Assembly: GCA_021324715.1 (NCBI GenBank)
Contig: JAJPIN010000106.1
Coordinates: 1-9,552 of the forward strand
DNA from: Nitrososphaeria archaeon
GTDB taxonomy: Archaea > Thermoproteota > Nitrososphaeria > Nitrososphaerales > Nitrososphaeraceae
Length of the DNA: 9,552 nt
Direction of reading: 5' to 3'
The notes under the pieces are model-generated. The model saw only the letters and a list, made by a program, of their open reading frames with translations, was not told the origin of the DNA and did not search any database. Below, piece after piece: positions 1 through 6,606 of the stretch. Both the position numbers and the translations under genes were made by a program. How positions within the stretch are numbered: the first letter of the stretch is position 1; every line of letters begins with the position of its first letter.

Positions 1-381
1 CATGCAATGGAAGGCATTGATACCAATTTTGCAAAAAAAGTTTCAAAGGGTGATTTCATTTTAGCTGGAAATAACTTTGGCTGTGGATCAAGCAGAGAAC
101 ATGCTCCTATAGCTCTATCTCATTGTGGAATCACGGCTGTACTCGCCCCATCGTTTGCACGAATATTTTATCGAAATTGTGTTGACGGTGGATATCTGTT
201 ACCTCTGGAAATTGACAAGACCGCCTTGGAGCAAATTTCTGACAAAGATACGCTACAAATAGATATAGAAAATAACCAAATCAGTGATTTGACTAATGGA
301 AAAAATTTCCCCATTTCCCCATTTCCTCCACTAATAAAGAAAATAATTGATAGCGGTGGCCTCATGTATTATAGAGAATGA
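1..381 (+). CDS. leuD: 3-isopropylmalate dehydratase small subunit, LeuD type (5' end outside window)
   Basis: Small (swivel-domain) subunit of the LeuCD hydro-lyase that isomerises 2- and 3-isopropylmalate in leucine biosynthesis, a cytoplasmic enzyme whose [4Fe-4S] cluster sits on the LeuC partner. The reading frame is open from base 1; the ATG at 7 is the internal Met of the usual 'H-x-M-x-x-I-D' stretch, so some 40 N-terminal residues probably lie upstream. Visible family signatures are the GNNFGCGSSREHAP motif (bases about 79-120) and FARIFYRN followed by a Gly-rich turn. The frame ends in TGA at 379-381, overlapping the next ATG as ATGA. Archaeal relatives also act on homoaconitate or methyl-substituted malates, so the exact substrate is inferred. 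leuC is not in view. Confidence 0.9.
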   Translation, partial: HAMEGIDTNFAKKVSKGDFILAGNNFGCGSSREHAPIALSHCGITAVLAPSFARIFYRNCVDGGYLLPLEIDKTALEQISDKDTLQIDIENNQISDLTNGKNFPISPFPPLIKKIIDSGGLMYYRE

Positions 382-623
382 AGAAAAAAAAGGGCAAACT
401 AGAAGAAATTATAAGCAAAGCAAGGTTCTACGATGATATACTTCTCTATGAAGTCTCATACCGCGATTTTGATAGTATCGTAACCGTACCTCTAAAAGAA
501 TTCATTTCAATATCCTCAACATTTGAATTAATACCAATTAGTAGAATAGTTCAGATAAAGAAGGGAAATACAGTAGTATATTCAAAATCAAAACAAAAAT
601 CAAGTACTGGTTCTTGGTGTTAG
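378..623 (+). CDS. DUF504 / MJ1316-type small protein, possible RNA-end-binding domain
   Basis: An 81-aa basic protein starting MKKKKGKLEEIISKARFYDD. The arrangement of a short N-terminal helix, a central strand stretch (residues about 20-35), then 'ELIPISRIVQIKKGNTVVYSK' split across residues 50-70, matches the archaeal UPF0248/DUF504 family, whose hallmark is 'IP-x-H/S-R-I-x-x-I-x-x-G-x-V-V-W'. Members are usually 75-90 aa, so this one is full length. The family is predicted (MJ1316 domain) to recognise RNA ends such as 2',3'-cyclic phosphates; that role is computational, not shown. The start ATG overlaps the leuD stop by 4 nt, implying translational coupling. The C-terminal tail is Ser/Lys-rich and ends in Trp-Cys. 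I recognised the family by eye only. Confidence 0.7.
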   Translation: MKKKKGKLEEIISKARFYDDILLYEVSYRDFDSIVTVPLKEFISISSTFELIPISRIVQIKKGNTVVYSKSKQKSSTGSWC

Positions 624-655
624 CTCCAGCGGACGTGATATTCTTGGGATTGACT

Positions 656-1246
656 TTATGATTGCAAATACCATCCACGAGGTAGCAGGACTTTCAAATG
701 CTTATCTCCAATATGTGTAGCATAACGCCATATCTTTTGATCTTCAAAGCACTCAAACTTGTTACTAATAATAGTAAGTGCTTTCAATTCATTATCAAGT
801 AAATTCATCTTGCTAGCCTTAGCTGAATACTGACATGAGAACTGACAGTTGCAGTCAAGCTCTACTGCTTTCTTATTTTCTTTTATTGCAGGATATGCCT
901 GACAAGACAGAGGCCTTGTGTTGTATATCATGCAGTTAAAACCCCCATGTGGAGATCGATTTTTACTGTTGATATCTAGAAATGGACAATAATCGCCATT
1001 GGTATCATTGCCCATCAGTTGATATGCGATTACCTGACTAGGTCCATTAGACTTTCTGTTAATCCCAACCCCCAATCTTGGAAATATACTTATTTTGACT
1101 TGCTGAGCATTAGCTTGGCATTCAATTACTTTTTTTTCCTCTGGAAGGAGCAGGACACCTATTTTTCCATATTCTATTGAAGGATAATACTGACGGTAAA
1201 TACAGCAGTCAGAACAATTTTCAATGCAATGAAATTCTCTAAGCAT
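656..1246 (-). CDS. YkgJ-family cysteine-rich (zinc- or iron-chelating) protein
   Basis: A 196-aa soluble protein of the CxxxCxxCC (YkgJ, PF03692-type) family, thought to bind zinc or an iron-sulfur centre; no reaction is established. Visible ligands are Cys7, Cys11, Cys14 and Cys15 (C-IEN-C-SD-CC), Cys87 in 'CPFL', Cys105 in 'CMIYNTRP', and Cys115 in 'CQAYP', followed by a further cluster at Cys132, Cys134 and Cys138. The 'C-x-I-Y-x-x-R-P-x-x-C-x-x-Y/F-P' block is the strongest family mark. The ATG at 1244-1246 lies inside the end of the upstream gene (8-nt overlap), and no separate promoter is needed. Some family members sit beside radical or flagellar genes; here the only partner is a protein of unknown function. 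The metal is inferred from the cysteines. Confidence 0.85.
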   Translation of the reverse strand: MLREFHCIENCSDCCIYRQYYPSIEYGKIGVLLLPEEKKVIECQANAQQVKISIFPRLGVGINRKSNGPSQVIAYQLMGNDTNGDYCPFLDINSKNRSPHGGFNCMIYNTRPLSCQAYPAIKENKKAVELDCNCQFSCQYSAKASKMNLLDNELKALTIISNKFECFEDQKIWRYATHIGDKHLKVLLPRGWYLQS

Positions 1247-1835
1247 ATTGTGTGTCTGTTGCTTTTATCAAGGAATATTCAACGCTATCTTCTTCGAGTT
1301 CATTTATCTTCAAAAATCTTACATCGTATATTGTCTTCAATCTTTTAAATATGTTGAGTTCATAATTAGTATCATGTTTGGTATCAATCTTGCCATTTTC
1401 ACTTTTTTGATCTTCACTTGCCATTTTATTTTTAGAGGTCTTGTAATGCGCAAATCGAAGGATGGACTTTTCTTCAAAATTCTTCTTGAACCTAAGATAA
1501 TTTTGCGTCATACTATTCTTTTTAAAAAAACCAACATTATCCTTTGAAAGTAGATTCTTTCCTCGCTGATAAAGGATGAACCAATAATAATCCGCGTCTT
1601 CGACAAAGCTTAGAATTATTTGGTCATCTGGCCACCAATGGATGTTTTCATTCCATATTTTTATAGCGGCTTTTCTGTCTGTAAACAAAATTAAGATATT
1701 CATATGGATATCGGTGTATCGATAGCCAACGCCTAAAAAATCAGAAATCCATTTTTTGCCCATTTTATTTACTTGAGAAAAACGGTAAAGTAAACTTATC
1801 TGATTAAAGTATCTAATGTTTCCGTTATGCATCAC
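1239..1835 (-). CDS. Hypothetical protein, first gene of a two-gene unit with YkgJ
   Basis: A 198-aa protein I do not recognise. It has no signal peptide or membrane segment. Residues 1-115 look folded and rich in aromatics (a WISDFLGVGYRYTD stretch, then NENIHWWPDD and DADYYWFILYQRG), and the remainder is strongly Lys/Glu/Asp-rich, probably partly disordered around residues 130-160. The first codon after the in-frame stop is GTG (1833-1835), directly followed by ATG (1830-1832). A TATA-like ATTATTTATC 21 nt upstream of the GTG fits a leaderless mRNA, favouring GTG or ATG here over later starts. Its TAG stop overlaps the YkgJ start by 8 nt, so the two are almost certainly co-transcribed. A partner or substrate role for YkgJ would be guesswork. 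Confidence 0.7.
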   Translation of the reverse strand: MMHNGNIRYFNQISLLYRFSQVNKMGKKWISDFLGVGYRYTDIHMNILILFTDRKAAIKIWNENIHWWPDDQIILSFVEDADYYWFILYQRGKNLLSKDNVGFFKKNSMTQNYLRFKKNFEEKSILRFAHYKTSKNKMASEDQKSENGKIDTKHDTNYELNIFKRLKTIYDVRFLKINELEEDSVEYSLIKATDTQYA

Positions 1836-1856
1836 AAAGTAAGTGATTATTTATTA

Positions 1857-1866
1857 GATAAATAAT
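1857..1866 (-). promoter_or_regulatory. TATA-like box of the unknown/YkgJ operon
   Basis: On the minus strand the sequence reads ATTATTTATC, ending 21 nt before the GTG at 1835. This is the usual archaeal TATA position for transcription starting at the start codon. No Shine-Dalgarno sequence is visible. Confidence 0.5.
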
Positions 1867-1961
1867 ACTTGGCCTCAGAGGGATAACATAACGCTCATCA
1901 TTGGCAATCCTAATATTTGAAATAAAGAATTTAAATCTATAGTTGTTGAGCTTAATGACAG

Positions 1962-2138
1962 CTAGGTCTTTTCCACAGCTTCAATATGACATTCATGACC
2001 CCTGTGGCTCTTATTCAGCTCTAACGCTTCTTCATCAGTAATAGGAAATTTTTCATAACTTAAATTTTTCTCGCCTTCCTTTTCTAAAATGATTTGATTA
2101 CATTCATCGCAAATTAATTGAAGGAATATTTTACTCAT
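1962..2138 (-). CDS. Small Cys/His protein, probable zinc-binding
   Basis: A 58-aa protein from the ATG at 2136-2138; an upstream in-frame ATG at 2208-2210 would give 82 aa. I prefer the short form because a TATA-like core, GGTCTAAATATC (2159-2170), sits exactly 20 nt before it, inside the would-be extension. The same 12-mer precedes the gene at 5071 at the same spacing. The extra 24 residues (METRSRILFQ then an aromatic, basic run) carry no motif. The protein has a CDEC knuckle near its N-terminus and an H-x2-H-x-C-H cluster (HRGHECH) 31 residues later, a plausible zinc site. The middle is acidic (PITDEEALEL). The family is not recognised; a short archaeal zinc-ribbon-like protein is the best description. 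Confidence 0.65.
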   Translation of the reverse strand: MSKIFLQLICDECNQIILEKEGEKNLSYEKFPITDEEALELNKSHRGHECHIEAVEKT

Positions 2139-2158
2139 GTCTTGGTAGGCATCGTAAC

Positions 2159-2170
2159 GATATTTAGACC
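2159..2170 (-). promoter_or_regulatory. TATA-like promoter core deciding the start at 2138
   Basis: GGTCTAAATATC on the minus strand, followed by exactly 20 nt and then ATG. Identical in sequence and spacing to the element upstream of the gene starting at 5071. It lies inside the longer version of the reading frame. Confidence 0.55.
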
Positions 2171-2263
2171 ATTGGAACCATTGGAACAAAATGCGACTTC
2201 GTGTTTCCAATAATTCTGATGCTTTTCAATCAAGAACATTAAATGACAAAGTGAAATATATTC

Positions 2264-2923
2264 TCATTTGATAGATTTGGAGACCATTTTATTTTCATAT
2301 CTTAGATAGAGAAAATACGTAAGCAAAATAAACACGATAGACGTTGTTATGTAGGCTATATCGATGAGAAAACCCTTCTCATTGAATATATGGCATGCAA
2401 ATTCGCCGGTACCACATCCAGCCATAAAAAAAACCAAATTCCAAATTGAATGTGCTACTATCGCAAACCATCCTTTTCCACTTATCCATGTCCTGAGACT
2501 TGCAAATATGGAAGGTGTTACAAATAGCCAGGTTAAATATGCAAGACTACTTACCTGGACACTAGGTGTATTTAGGATGTGCAGGGAAGCCCAAATAATG
2601 CCCCCTGCCAGAGTTACAAGATTATTTCCTGTCAGGTAGAATGGGATCCCAAAAAATATAGTCTCTTCAAAGGGACCGGCAAAAATTACTGAAATTACAG
2701 ATAGCGGTATAGTAGGCGCATTATAATTATTGACCACTGTATTTACTACTACAGATCCTGCAATCATGATAACAAATCCAATTAGATGGTAGAAGAGCAC
2801 CATTATTATCAGATAGGAAATGGAATTTCGTCTATACTTTGAGATCCACGAAAGAGGATTAATATCGTGCTTGAGGTCAGAAAATATTGAATTCGTACTT
2901 GTAGTGTTAGTATTAGATGACAA
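2264..2923 (-). CDS. CPBP-family intramembrane metalloprotease homologue (CAAX protease/Abi type)
   Basis: A 219-aa polytopic membrane protein. After a Ser/Thr/Asn-rich cytoplasmic head (residues 1-20) there are membrane segments near 36-60, 72-84, 100-118, 127-142, 152-169 and 186-207. The three CPBP motifs are visible: Glu86-Glu87 (FEETIFFG), His115 in WASLH, and His158/Asn162 in HSIWN. These supply the glutamate and histidine residues expected to bind the catalytic metal. The Arg of the canonical EExxxR motif is replaced by Phe91, which may alter or weaken activity. The start is TTG at 2921-2923, directly after an in-frame stop; the next candidate (Met41) would cut into the first membrane helix. 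Substrate unknown: archaeal members have been linked to prenyl-protein processing or bacteriocin-immunity-like roles. Confidence 0.85.
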   Translation of the reverse strand: MSSNTNTTSTNSIFSDLKHDINPLSWISKYRRNSISYLIIMVLFYHLIGFVIMIAGSVVVNTVVNNYNAPTIPLSVISVIFAGPFEETIFFGIPFYLTGNNLVTLAGGIIWASLHILNTPSVQVSSLAYLTWLFVTPSIFASLRTWISGKGWFAIVAHSIWNLVFFMAGCGTGEFACHIFNEKGFLIDIAYITTSIVFILLTYFLYLRYENKMVSKSIK

Positions 2924-2953
2924 TTATTGCTATATTGATTTCAAATGTTCAAT

Positions 2954-2964
2954 GATATTTACAC
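2954..2964 (-). promoter_or_regulatory. TATA-like box of the CPBP gene
   Basis: Minus-strand GTGTAAATATC, 30 nt before the TTG at 2923. With the spacing seen at 2138 and 5071, transcription would begin about 10 nt upstream of the TTG. It overlaps the region just downstream of the YyaL gene stop, so the CPBP gene is probably transcribed independently of it. Confidence 0.4.
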
Positions 2965-2995
2965 GTTGTGTCTGTAATAATTGTATACTGAGCGA

Positions 2996-5071
2996 CTACT
3001 TTACTGATAAATTTTTTTCAAGATCATCTACCGTATCAATGGGAAGAGAACAAGTAAAATCCTTACAGACATATGCAAATTCATTCTGTTTAGTGTTGTT
3101 CGATTTTTCCTTAAAAAAGGGATATTTTTCAAGTTCTGAAATATCGGCGTCATTCAAAATGGCTGTGATTCCATTTGGAAGGAATTTTCTATTCAAATAA
3201 CTAGCCAATTCTGAATTTTCGCCTCGTTTTATGATTGATACTTCCACCGGGGTCTTTACTCGCAGATATATCGCCGAGAGCATCTGCCCAAATCCAAATG
3301 GATTGCCCGACGCTGGTGTTGATATTCTTCGAATCATCTGGTCTGCTTTCGTAAGCAAGTCTTGGTCCTGAGTGTAATAATATAACTTGATTAAATTAGA
3401 AGCTGCTACGGAATTGCCACTTGGAATCGCAAGGTCGTAGTGATTTTTTGATCTAACTATCAGTTTTTCATTATCGTCAGACGTGAAGAAAAAGTCATCT
3501 GATTGGCCATCCCAAAAATGTTCTATCATAGAATTTGTATATTCAATAGCTCTTTGAAGATAGTAATGTTTTGACTCTACACTAAAAAGGTTGATTAAAG
3601 CTTCGACGTAGAAAGCATAGTCATCAAGATATCCAGAAATTTTTGATACTTTATTAAAAACTCTATTGAGCCTATTTCCACTGTTACTTAAATTATCCTC
3701 AATAAACCCTACAGCCCTTTTTGCACTTTCAAGGTAACTGGTATTGCCAGTTACTTTATAGCCACTAACAAATCCTGAAATCATCAAACCATTCCACGAC
3801 GTCAGTATCTTTGTGTCCTTGCCCGGCTTTATTCTGTTGAGCCTCACTTTGTATAGTTCTTCTAGCGATGACTCTATTTTTTGCACTATCCAATCCTGAC
3901 TTTTGGAGTATCTTTCTGCTAATTTTGGAATGGATGTATATTTGTTTAAAATATTTTTACCTTCAAAGTTTCCACCTTGGGTAACGCCAAATCTATCAGC
4001 AAAAATTTGGAAAAATTCACTGTCTATTACTTGTTTGAGCTCTTTGTATGACCATAAATAATATTTTCCTTCCTCCCCTTCAGAGTCCGCATCCTGCGAA
4101 GAGTAAAAAGCTCCTTCATTTGAGGTCATCTCTCTTTGAATATATCTTAGGATTTTTTGAAGAACATCCAAATAATTTGGATTTTGCGTTATTGCATATG
4201 TTTCGGCATAAAGGACAGAAAGAAGGGCATTATCGTACAGCATTTTTTCAAAATGAGGTACTAGCCACCTTTGATCAGTTGAGTAACGTGCAAAACCCCC
4301 GCCTGCATGGTCATGTATCCCTCCTGAATCCATTTTATCTGCTGTAAACAACACAAAATCTCTGTATTTGCTAATTCCCGAATAATCATAGGCCCTTAAT
4401 AAGAACAATAGGTTTGAGGCATTGGGAAATTTTGGGGCACTACCGAAACCACCATATAGGTTATCAGCAAGTTGGAGTAGAGTCACTGCTGCTTCATTTA
4501 TGATTGTTTTTTCTAGTTTTGATTCCTTACCGTATGCTATATCAGAAGACGAGCTAGTCAGTGCAGTAACGAATTCATTACTTGAAGAAATAACTTCATC
4601 GTGTTTATTTTTATAACCGTCGGATAATTTTGCTAAAATAGTACCAAATCCTGGTAAGCCCTGTCTGGCTTCTTTAGGAAAGTACGTACCGATGTAGAAG
4701 GGCCGTTGATCTGGAGTCAGAAAAGCTGATAATGGCCAGCCGCCTGTACCGGTATAAATTTGACATGCTCTTTGGTAAATATCGTCGATGTCGGGTCTTT
4801 CTTCTCTATCAACTTTAATATTGATATAATTTTCATTCATTATCCTGGCAATGCCTTCATCTTCAAATGATTCATGGGCCATAACATGACACCAGTGACA
4901 TGAGCTGTATCCAATGCTCAGGAAAATCGGCTTATTTTCTTTCTTAGATCTATCAAGCGCCTCTTTGTTCCAAGCATACCATTGAACAGGATTGTAAGCG
5001 TGTTGAAGAAGATAAGGGCTAGTTTCATTTATCAAACTATTGGGTTTATGACCCTTATTTTGAGTGTCCAC
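2996..5071 (-). CDS. YyaL/DUF255-family thioredoxin-domain protein (SPATA20-like)
   Basis: A 691-aa protein, close to the usual 670-700 aa of this family. The N-terminal thioredoxin-like domain (residues about 10-170) carries the diagnostic 'NETSPYLLQHAYNPVQWYAW' stretch, then the Cys58-His-Trp-Cys61 active-site motif, DREERPD (88-94) and GGWP (110-113). The rest is an alpha/alpha-toroid resembling six-hairpin glycosidases or N-acylglucosamine epimerases, with the typical GGGFARYS and WLVPHFEKMLYDNA blocks. The C-terminus keeps the 'AYVCKDFTCSLP' motif. No signal peptide or membrane segment, so cytoplasmic. Function is unproven; redox or sugar-related roles have been suggested for the family. 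The GTG at 5069-5071 is the only start after an in-frame stop and has a TATA-like core 20 nt upstream. Confidence 0.95.
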   Translation of the reverse strand: MDTQNKGHKPNSLINETSPYLLQHAYNPVQWYAWNKEALDRSKKENKPIFLSIGYSSCHWCHVMAHESFEDEGIARIMNENYINIKVDREERPDIDDIYQRACQIYTGTGGWPLSAFLTPDQRPFYIGTYFPKEARQGLPGFGTILAKLSDGYKNKHDEVISSSNEFVTALTSSSSDIAYGKESKLEKTIINEAAVTLLQLADNLYGGFGSAPKFPNASNLLFLLRAYDYSGISKYRDFVLFTADKMDSGGIHDHAGGGFARYSTDQRWLVPHFEKMLYDNALLSVLYAETYAITQNPNYLDVLQKILRYIQREMTSNEGAFYSSQDADSEGEEGKYYLWSYKELKQVIDSEFFQIFADRFGVTQGGNFEGKNILNKYTSIPKLAERYSKSQDWIVQKIESSLEELYKVRLNRIKPGKDTKILTSWNGLMISGFVSGYKVTGNTSYLESAKRAVGFIEDNLSNSGNRLNRVFNKVSKISGYLDDYAFYVEALINLFSVESKHYYLQRAIEYTNSMIEHFWDGQSDDFFFTSDDNEKLIVRSKNHYDLAIPSGNSVAASNLIKLYYYTQDQDLLTKADQMIRRISTPASGNPFGFGQMLSAIYLRVKTPVEVSIIKRGENSELASYLNRKFLPNGITAILNDADISELEKYPFFKEKSNNTKQNEFAYVCKDFTCSLPIDTVDDLEKNLSVK

Positions 5072-5091
5072 ACATCATTGATTGTAAATAT

Positions 5092-5103
5092 GATATTTAG
5101 ACC
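5092..5103 (-). promoter_or_regulatory. TATA-like promoter core of the YyaL gene
   Basis: GGTCTAAATATC on the minus strand, 20 nt before the GTG at 5071, implying a leaderless transcript. Same 12-mer and same spacing as at 2159-2170. Confidence 0.55.
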
Positions 5104-5122
5104 CTTTCTTAGTTAAGACTAC

Positions 5123-5143
5123 GGCAAAGCCAAATGCTTTACC
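5123..5143. promoter_or_regulatory. Imperfect dyad in the divergent promoter region
   Basis: GGCAAAGC, five bases, then GCTTTACC: 8-bp inverted arms with one mismatch. It lies between the divergent promoters of the YyaL gene (about 52-72 nt upstream of its GTG) and the DUF99 gene (about 61-81 nt upstream of its GTG). A site for a dimeric regulator acting on one or both genes is possible; no regulator is encoded nearby. Confidence 0.3.
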
Positions 5144-5173
5144 TGTTCAGATCATGTGGCAATAACGATTTAA

Positions 5174-5182
5174 TTATAATTT
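5174..5182 (+). promoter_or_regulatory. TATA-like box of the DUF99 gene
   Basis: TTATAATTT centred about 26 nt before the GTG at 5204, consistent with leaderless transcription. The spacing favours GTG 5204 over the adjacent TTG 5201. Confidence 0.5.
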
Positions 5183-5203
5183 GCATATACAGTATAGTAG
5201 TTG

Positions 5204-5770
5204 GTGCGATTTCATGGCAATAAAAAAGGATTAAGAGTTTTTGCGGTAGCTGAGAGTTTCGAAAAACACGACAAGAAATCAGTCTTAGCTGGTATCGTTA
5301 TGCGTCGCGATTTAATAATAGATGGTATCGTTTATGCAGATACAGTTGTAGGCGGCAACGATAGCACCGACAAGGTTCTATCTATGGTTAATCGTCTTGG
5401 AAGAAATGATATCAATTGTGTTCTTTTAGGTGGACTCATCATCAGTCTATTCAATATTGTTAACGGTAAATATATTAATGAAAAAACTGGACTGCCTGTG
5501 ATAGCTATTTCATATAATAAATCGCTTGGCTTGAAGGATTCTATTTATGGAGTAAATCAGAAACAAAAAATTCAGGATTATTTGAAACTTGAAGAACGAA
5601 AACCATTGAAGTTGTGGACTGGGAAAACTATATACGTTCGTATCTGGGGACTTGACTTGCTAGATGCGTTACATCTGTTAAACTCATTAGTAATCCAGGG
5701 ATCTAAACCAGAACCATTGCGACTTGCTACTCTGGCCGCACGAGCATATCGAAAAAATCTAAAGTATTAG
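5204..5770 (+). CDS. DUF99 / UPF0215 family protein (endonuclease V-like fold)
   Basis: A 188-aa protein from GTG 5204 (TTG at 5201 would add one residue), the normal length for this archaeal family. Recognisable blocks are 'KKGLRVFAVAESF' at the N-terminus, 'SVLAGIVMRRDLIIDGIVYADTVVGGND' split across residues 26-53, 'STDKVLSMV', 'NIVNGKYINEKTGLPVIAI' and the C-terminal 'VIQGSKPEPLRLATLAARA'. The family has an RNase H/endonuclease V-like fold and is catalogued as a putative deoxyuridine endonuclease (Endo_dU); the repair role is weakly supported. The hydrophobic strand before the mid-protein Gly reads LLGG, where I recall many relatives having Asp, Asn or Ser before this Gly. It stands alone, divergent from the YyaL gene. 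Confidence 0.9.
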   Translation: MRFHGNKKGLRVFAVAESFEKHDKKSVLAGIVMRRDLIIDGIVYADTVVGGNDSTDKVLSMVNRLGRNDINCVLLGGLIISLFNIVNGKYINEKTGLPVIAISYNKSLGLKDSIYGVNQKQKIQDYLKLEERKPLKLWTGKTIYVRIWGLDLLDALHLLNSLVIQGSKPEPLRLATLAARAYRKNLKY

Positions 5771-5830
5771 TGGAAATAAGGTCTTCAAGTTCAACATATA
5801 ATATAAAATACCTAGAAATCAGGATGGCGT

Positions 5831-6040
5831 TTAATAATTAGAATCCTTTGACTTTGAGATTGTTCTTGGGGTATACCGTATATACGCATCGTAATAAATT
5901 TCGTTTCCATGACCAGTTACAGTATGCAAAAATGAAATATCTATGACAACCTTTGCCTCATTTTTTAAAAAATTATTAACATCTTGTTCCAGCCCATGTG
6001 GTTCATATGATCTGAAAAATTTTATCAATTCTTTTGGCAT
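5831..6040 (-). CDS. Small hypothetical protein, weakly Cse60-like
   Basis: A 69-aa protein from the ATG at 6038-6040 to TAA at 5831-5833. An N-terminal helical part (residues 1-28, ELIKFFRSYEPHGLEQDVNN) is followed by two probable strands, 'KVVIDISFLHTV' and 'EIYYDAYIRYTP', then a charged tail. A helix 'x-D-V-N-x-F-L-K' leading into 'VIDI-x' and a Tyr-rich last strand resembles the short Cse60-type proteins, but this is by eye and weak. An upstream CTAATATC, 18 nt before ATG, could be the TATA box, and a T6 run on the minus strand (6085-6090) could end the preceding transcript. Convergent with the DUF99 gene, 60 nt away. Confidence 0.55.
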   Translation of the reverse strand: MPKELIKFFRSYEPHGLEQDVNNFLKNEAKVVIDISFLHTVTGHGNEIYYDAYIRYTPRTISKSKDSNY

Positions 6041-6167
6041 GATTTGTTATAATGAAGAGATATTAGGATTATATCAATATTTTCAAAAAAGATGTTATTA
6101 TTGCCGGTTTTTTTACGAACAAGTAATTATCAATAATAAATTTTGGTTGCAGTGTATAAAATCAGCA

Positions 6168-6575
6168 TCAGGCCCTGTTCAGTAATTCCTTTTCTTTACC
6201 TATTACTATTGGCTTTATTTTGTTCATTATTATCTGATGAAAATTCTTTGTAGTTACATCAAAGGTAAAAATGATAACAAAGCATAGATGATTTCTGGAA
6301 TCCGTTATGGGTATTGTGATTCTTAGTAGCTTTTCATAGTATGAGCATGTGTAATCAATTTTTCCAAGGATAGATTGCCATCTTATTCTGGTATATTGTC
6401 TTGTCACAGCGGCAAGAGCATACTGTGAAGTTTGTTCCTCATTTAACAGTGGCTTGATTCCTTTTCTTTCGGAAGATGCCAGTATTGTTCCGTGATGATC
6501 CACGATTGCTGCAAATCTGATGTTTTTATCAGATCTAGTTATTGTATCACAAAATGATTTGAAGAAATTTGCCAC
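6168..6575 (-). CDS. DUF6659-like thaumarchaeal protein
   Basis: A 135-aa protein starting with GTG (6573-6575); the in-frame stop lies four codons upstream, so no ATG alternative exists near the N-terminus. The order 'FCDTITRSDKNIRFAAIVDHHG' / 'ILASSERKGIKPLLNEEQ' / 'YTRIRWQSILGKIDYTCSYYE' / 'LLRITIPI' resembles a family common in ammonia-oxidising archaea (DUF6659), with a profilin/Roadblock-like sensor look: sequence 'RFA-x-hhD-x-x-G', an acidic-bounded helix, then two strands ending in 'TIPI'. Function is unknown; these paralogues are often numerous and are usually assigned to signalling or regulation by guess. A CTTTATTA box at 6599-6606 supports the GTG start and leaderless transcription. 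No membrane segment. Confidence 0.75.
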   Translation of the reverse strand: MANFFKSFCDTITRSDKNIRFAAIVDHHGTILASSERKGIKPLLNEEQTSQYALAAVTRQYTRIRWQSILGKIDYTCSYYEKLLRITIPITDSRNHLCFVIIFTFDVTTKNFHQIIMNKIKPIVIGKEKELLNRA

Positions 6576-6598
6576 AGGTAGAAACTAAAATCCCGATG

Positions 6599-6606
6599 TA
6601 ATAAAG
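6599..6606 (-). promoter_or_regulatory. TATA-like box of the DUF6659-like gene
   Basis: CTTTATTA on the minus strand, centred about 27 nt before the GTG at 6575. No Shine-Dalgarno sequence lies between them. Confidence 0.5.

Noticed and set aside
2364..2639. 91-aa plus-strand open frame
   Set aside because: It is antisense to the CPBP gene, whose membrane segments and three motifs are clear; the opposite frame shows no family features.
4048..4347. 99-aa plus-strand open frame
   Set aside because: It lies within the well-supported YyaL gene on the other strand and looks like shadow coding.
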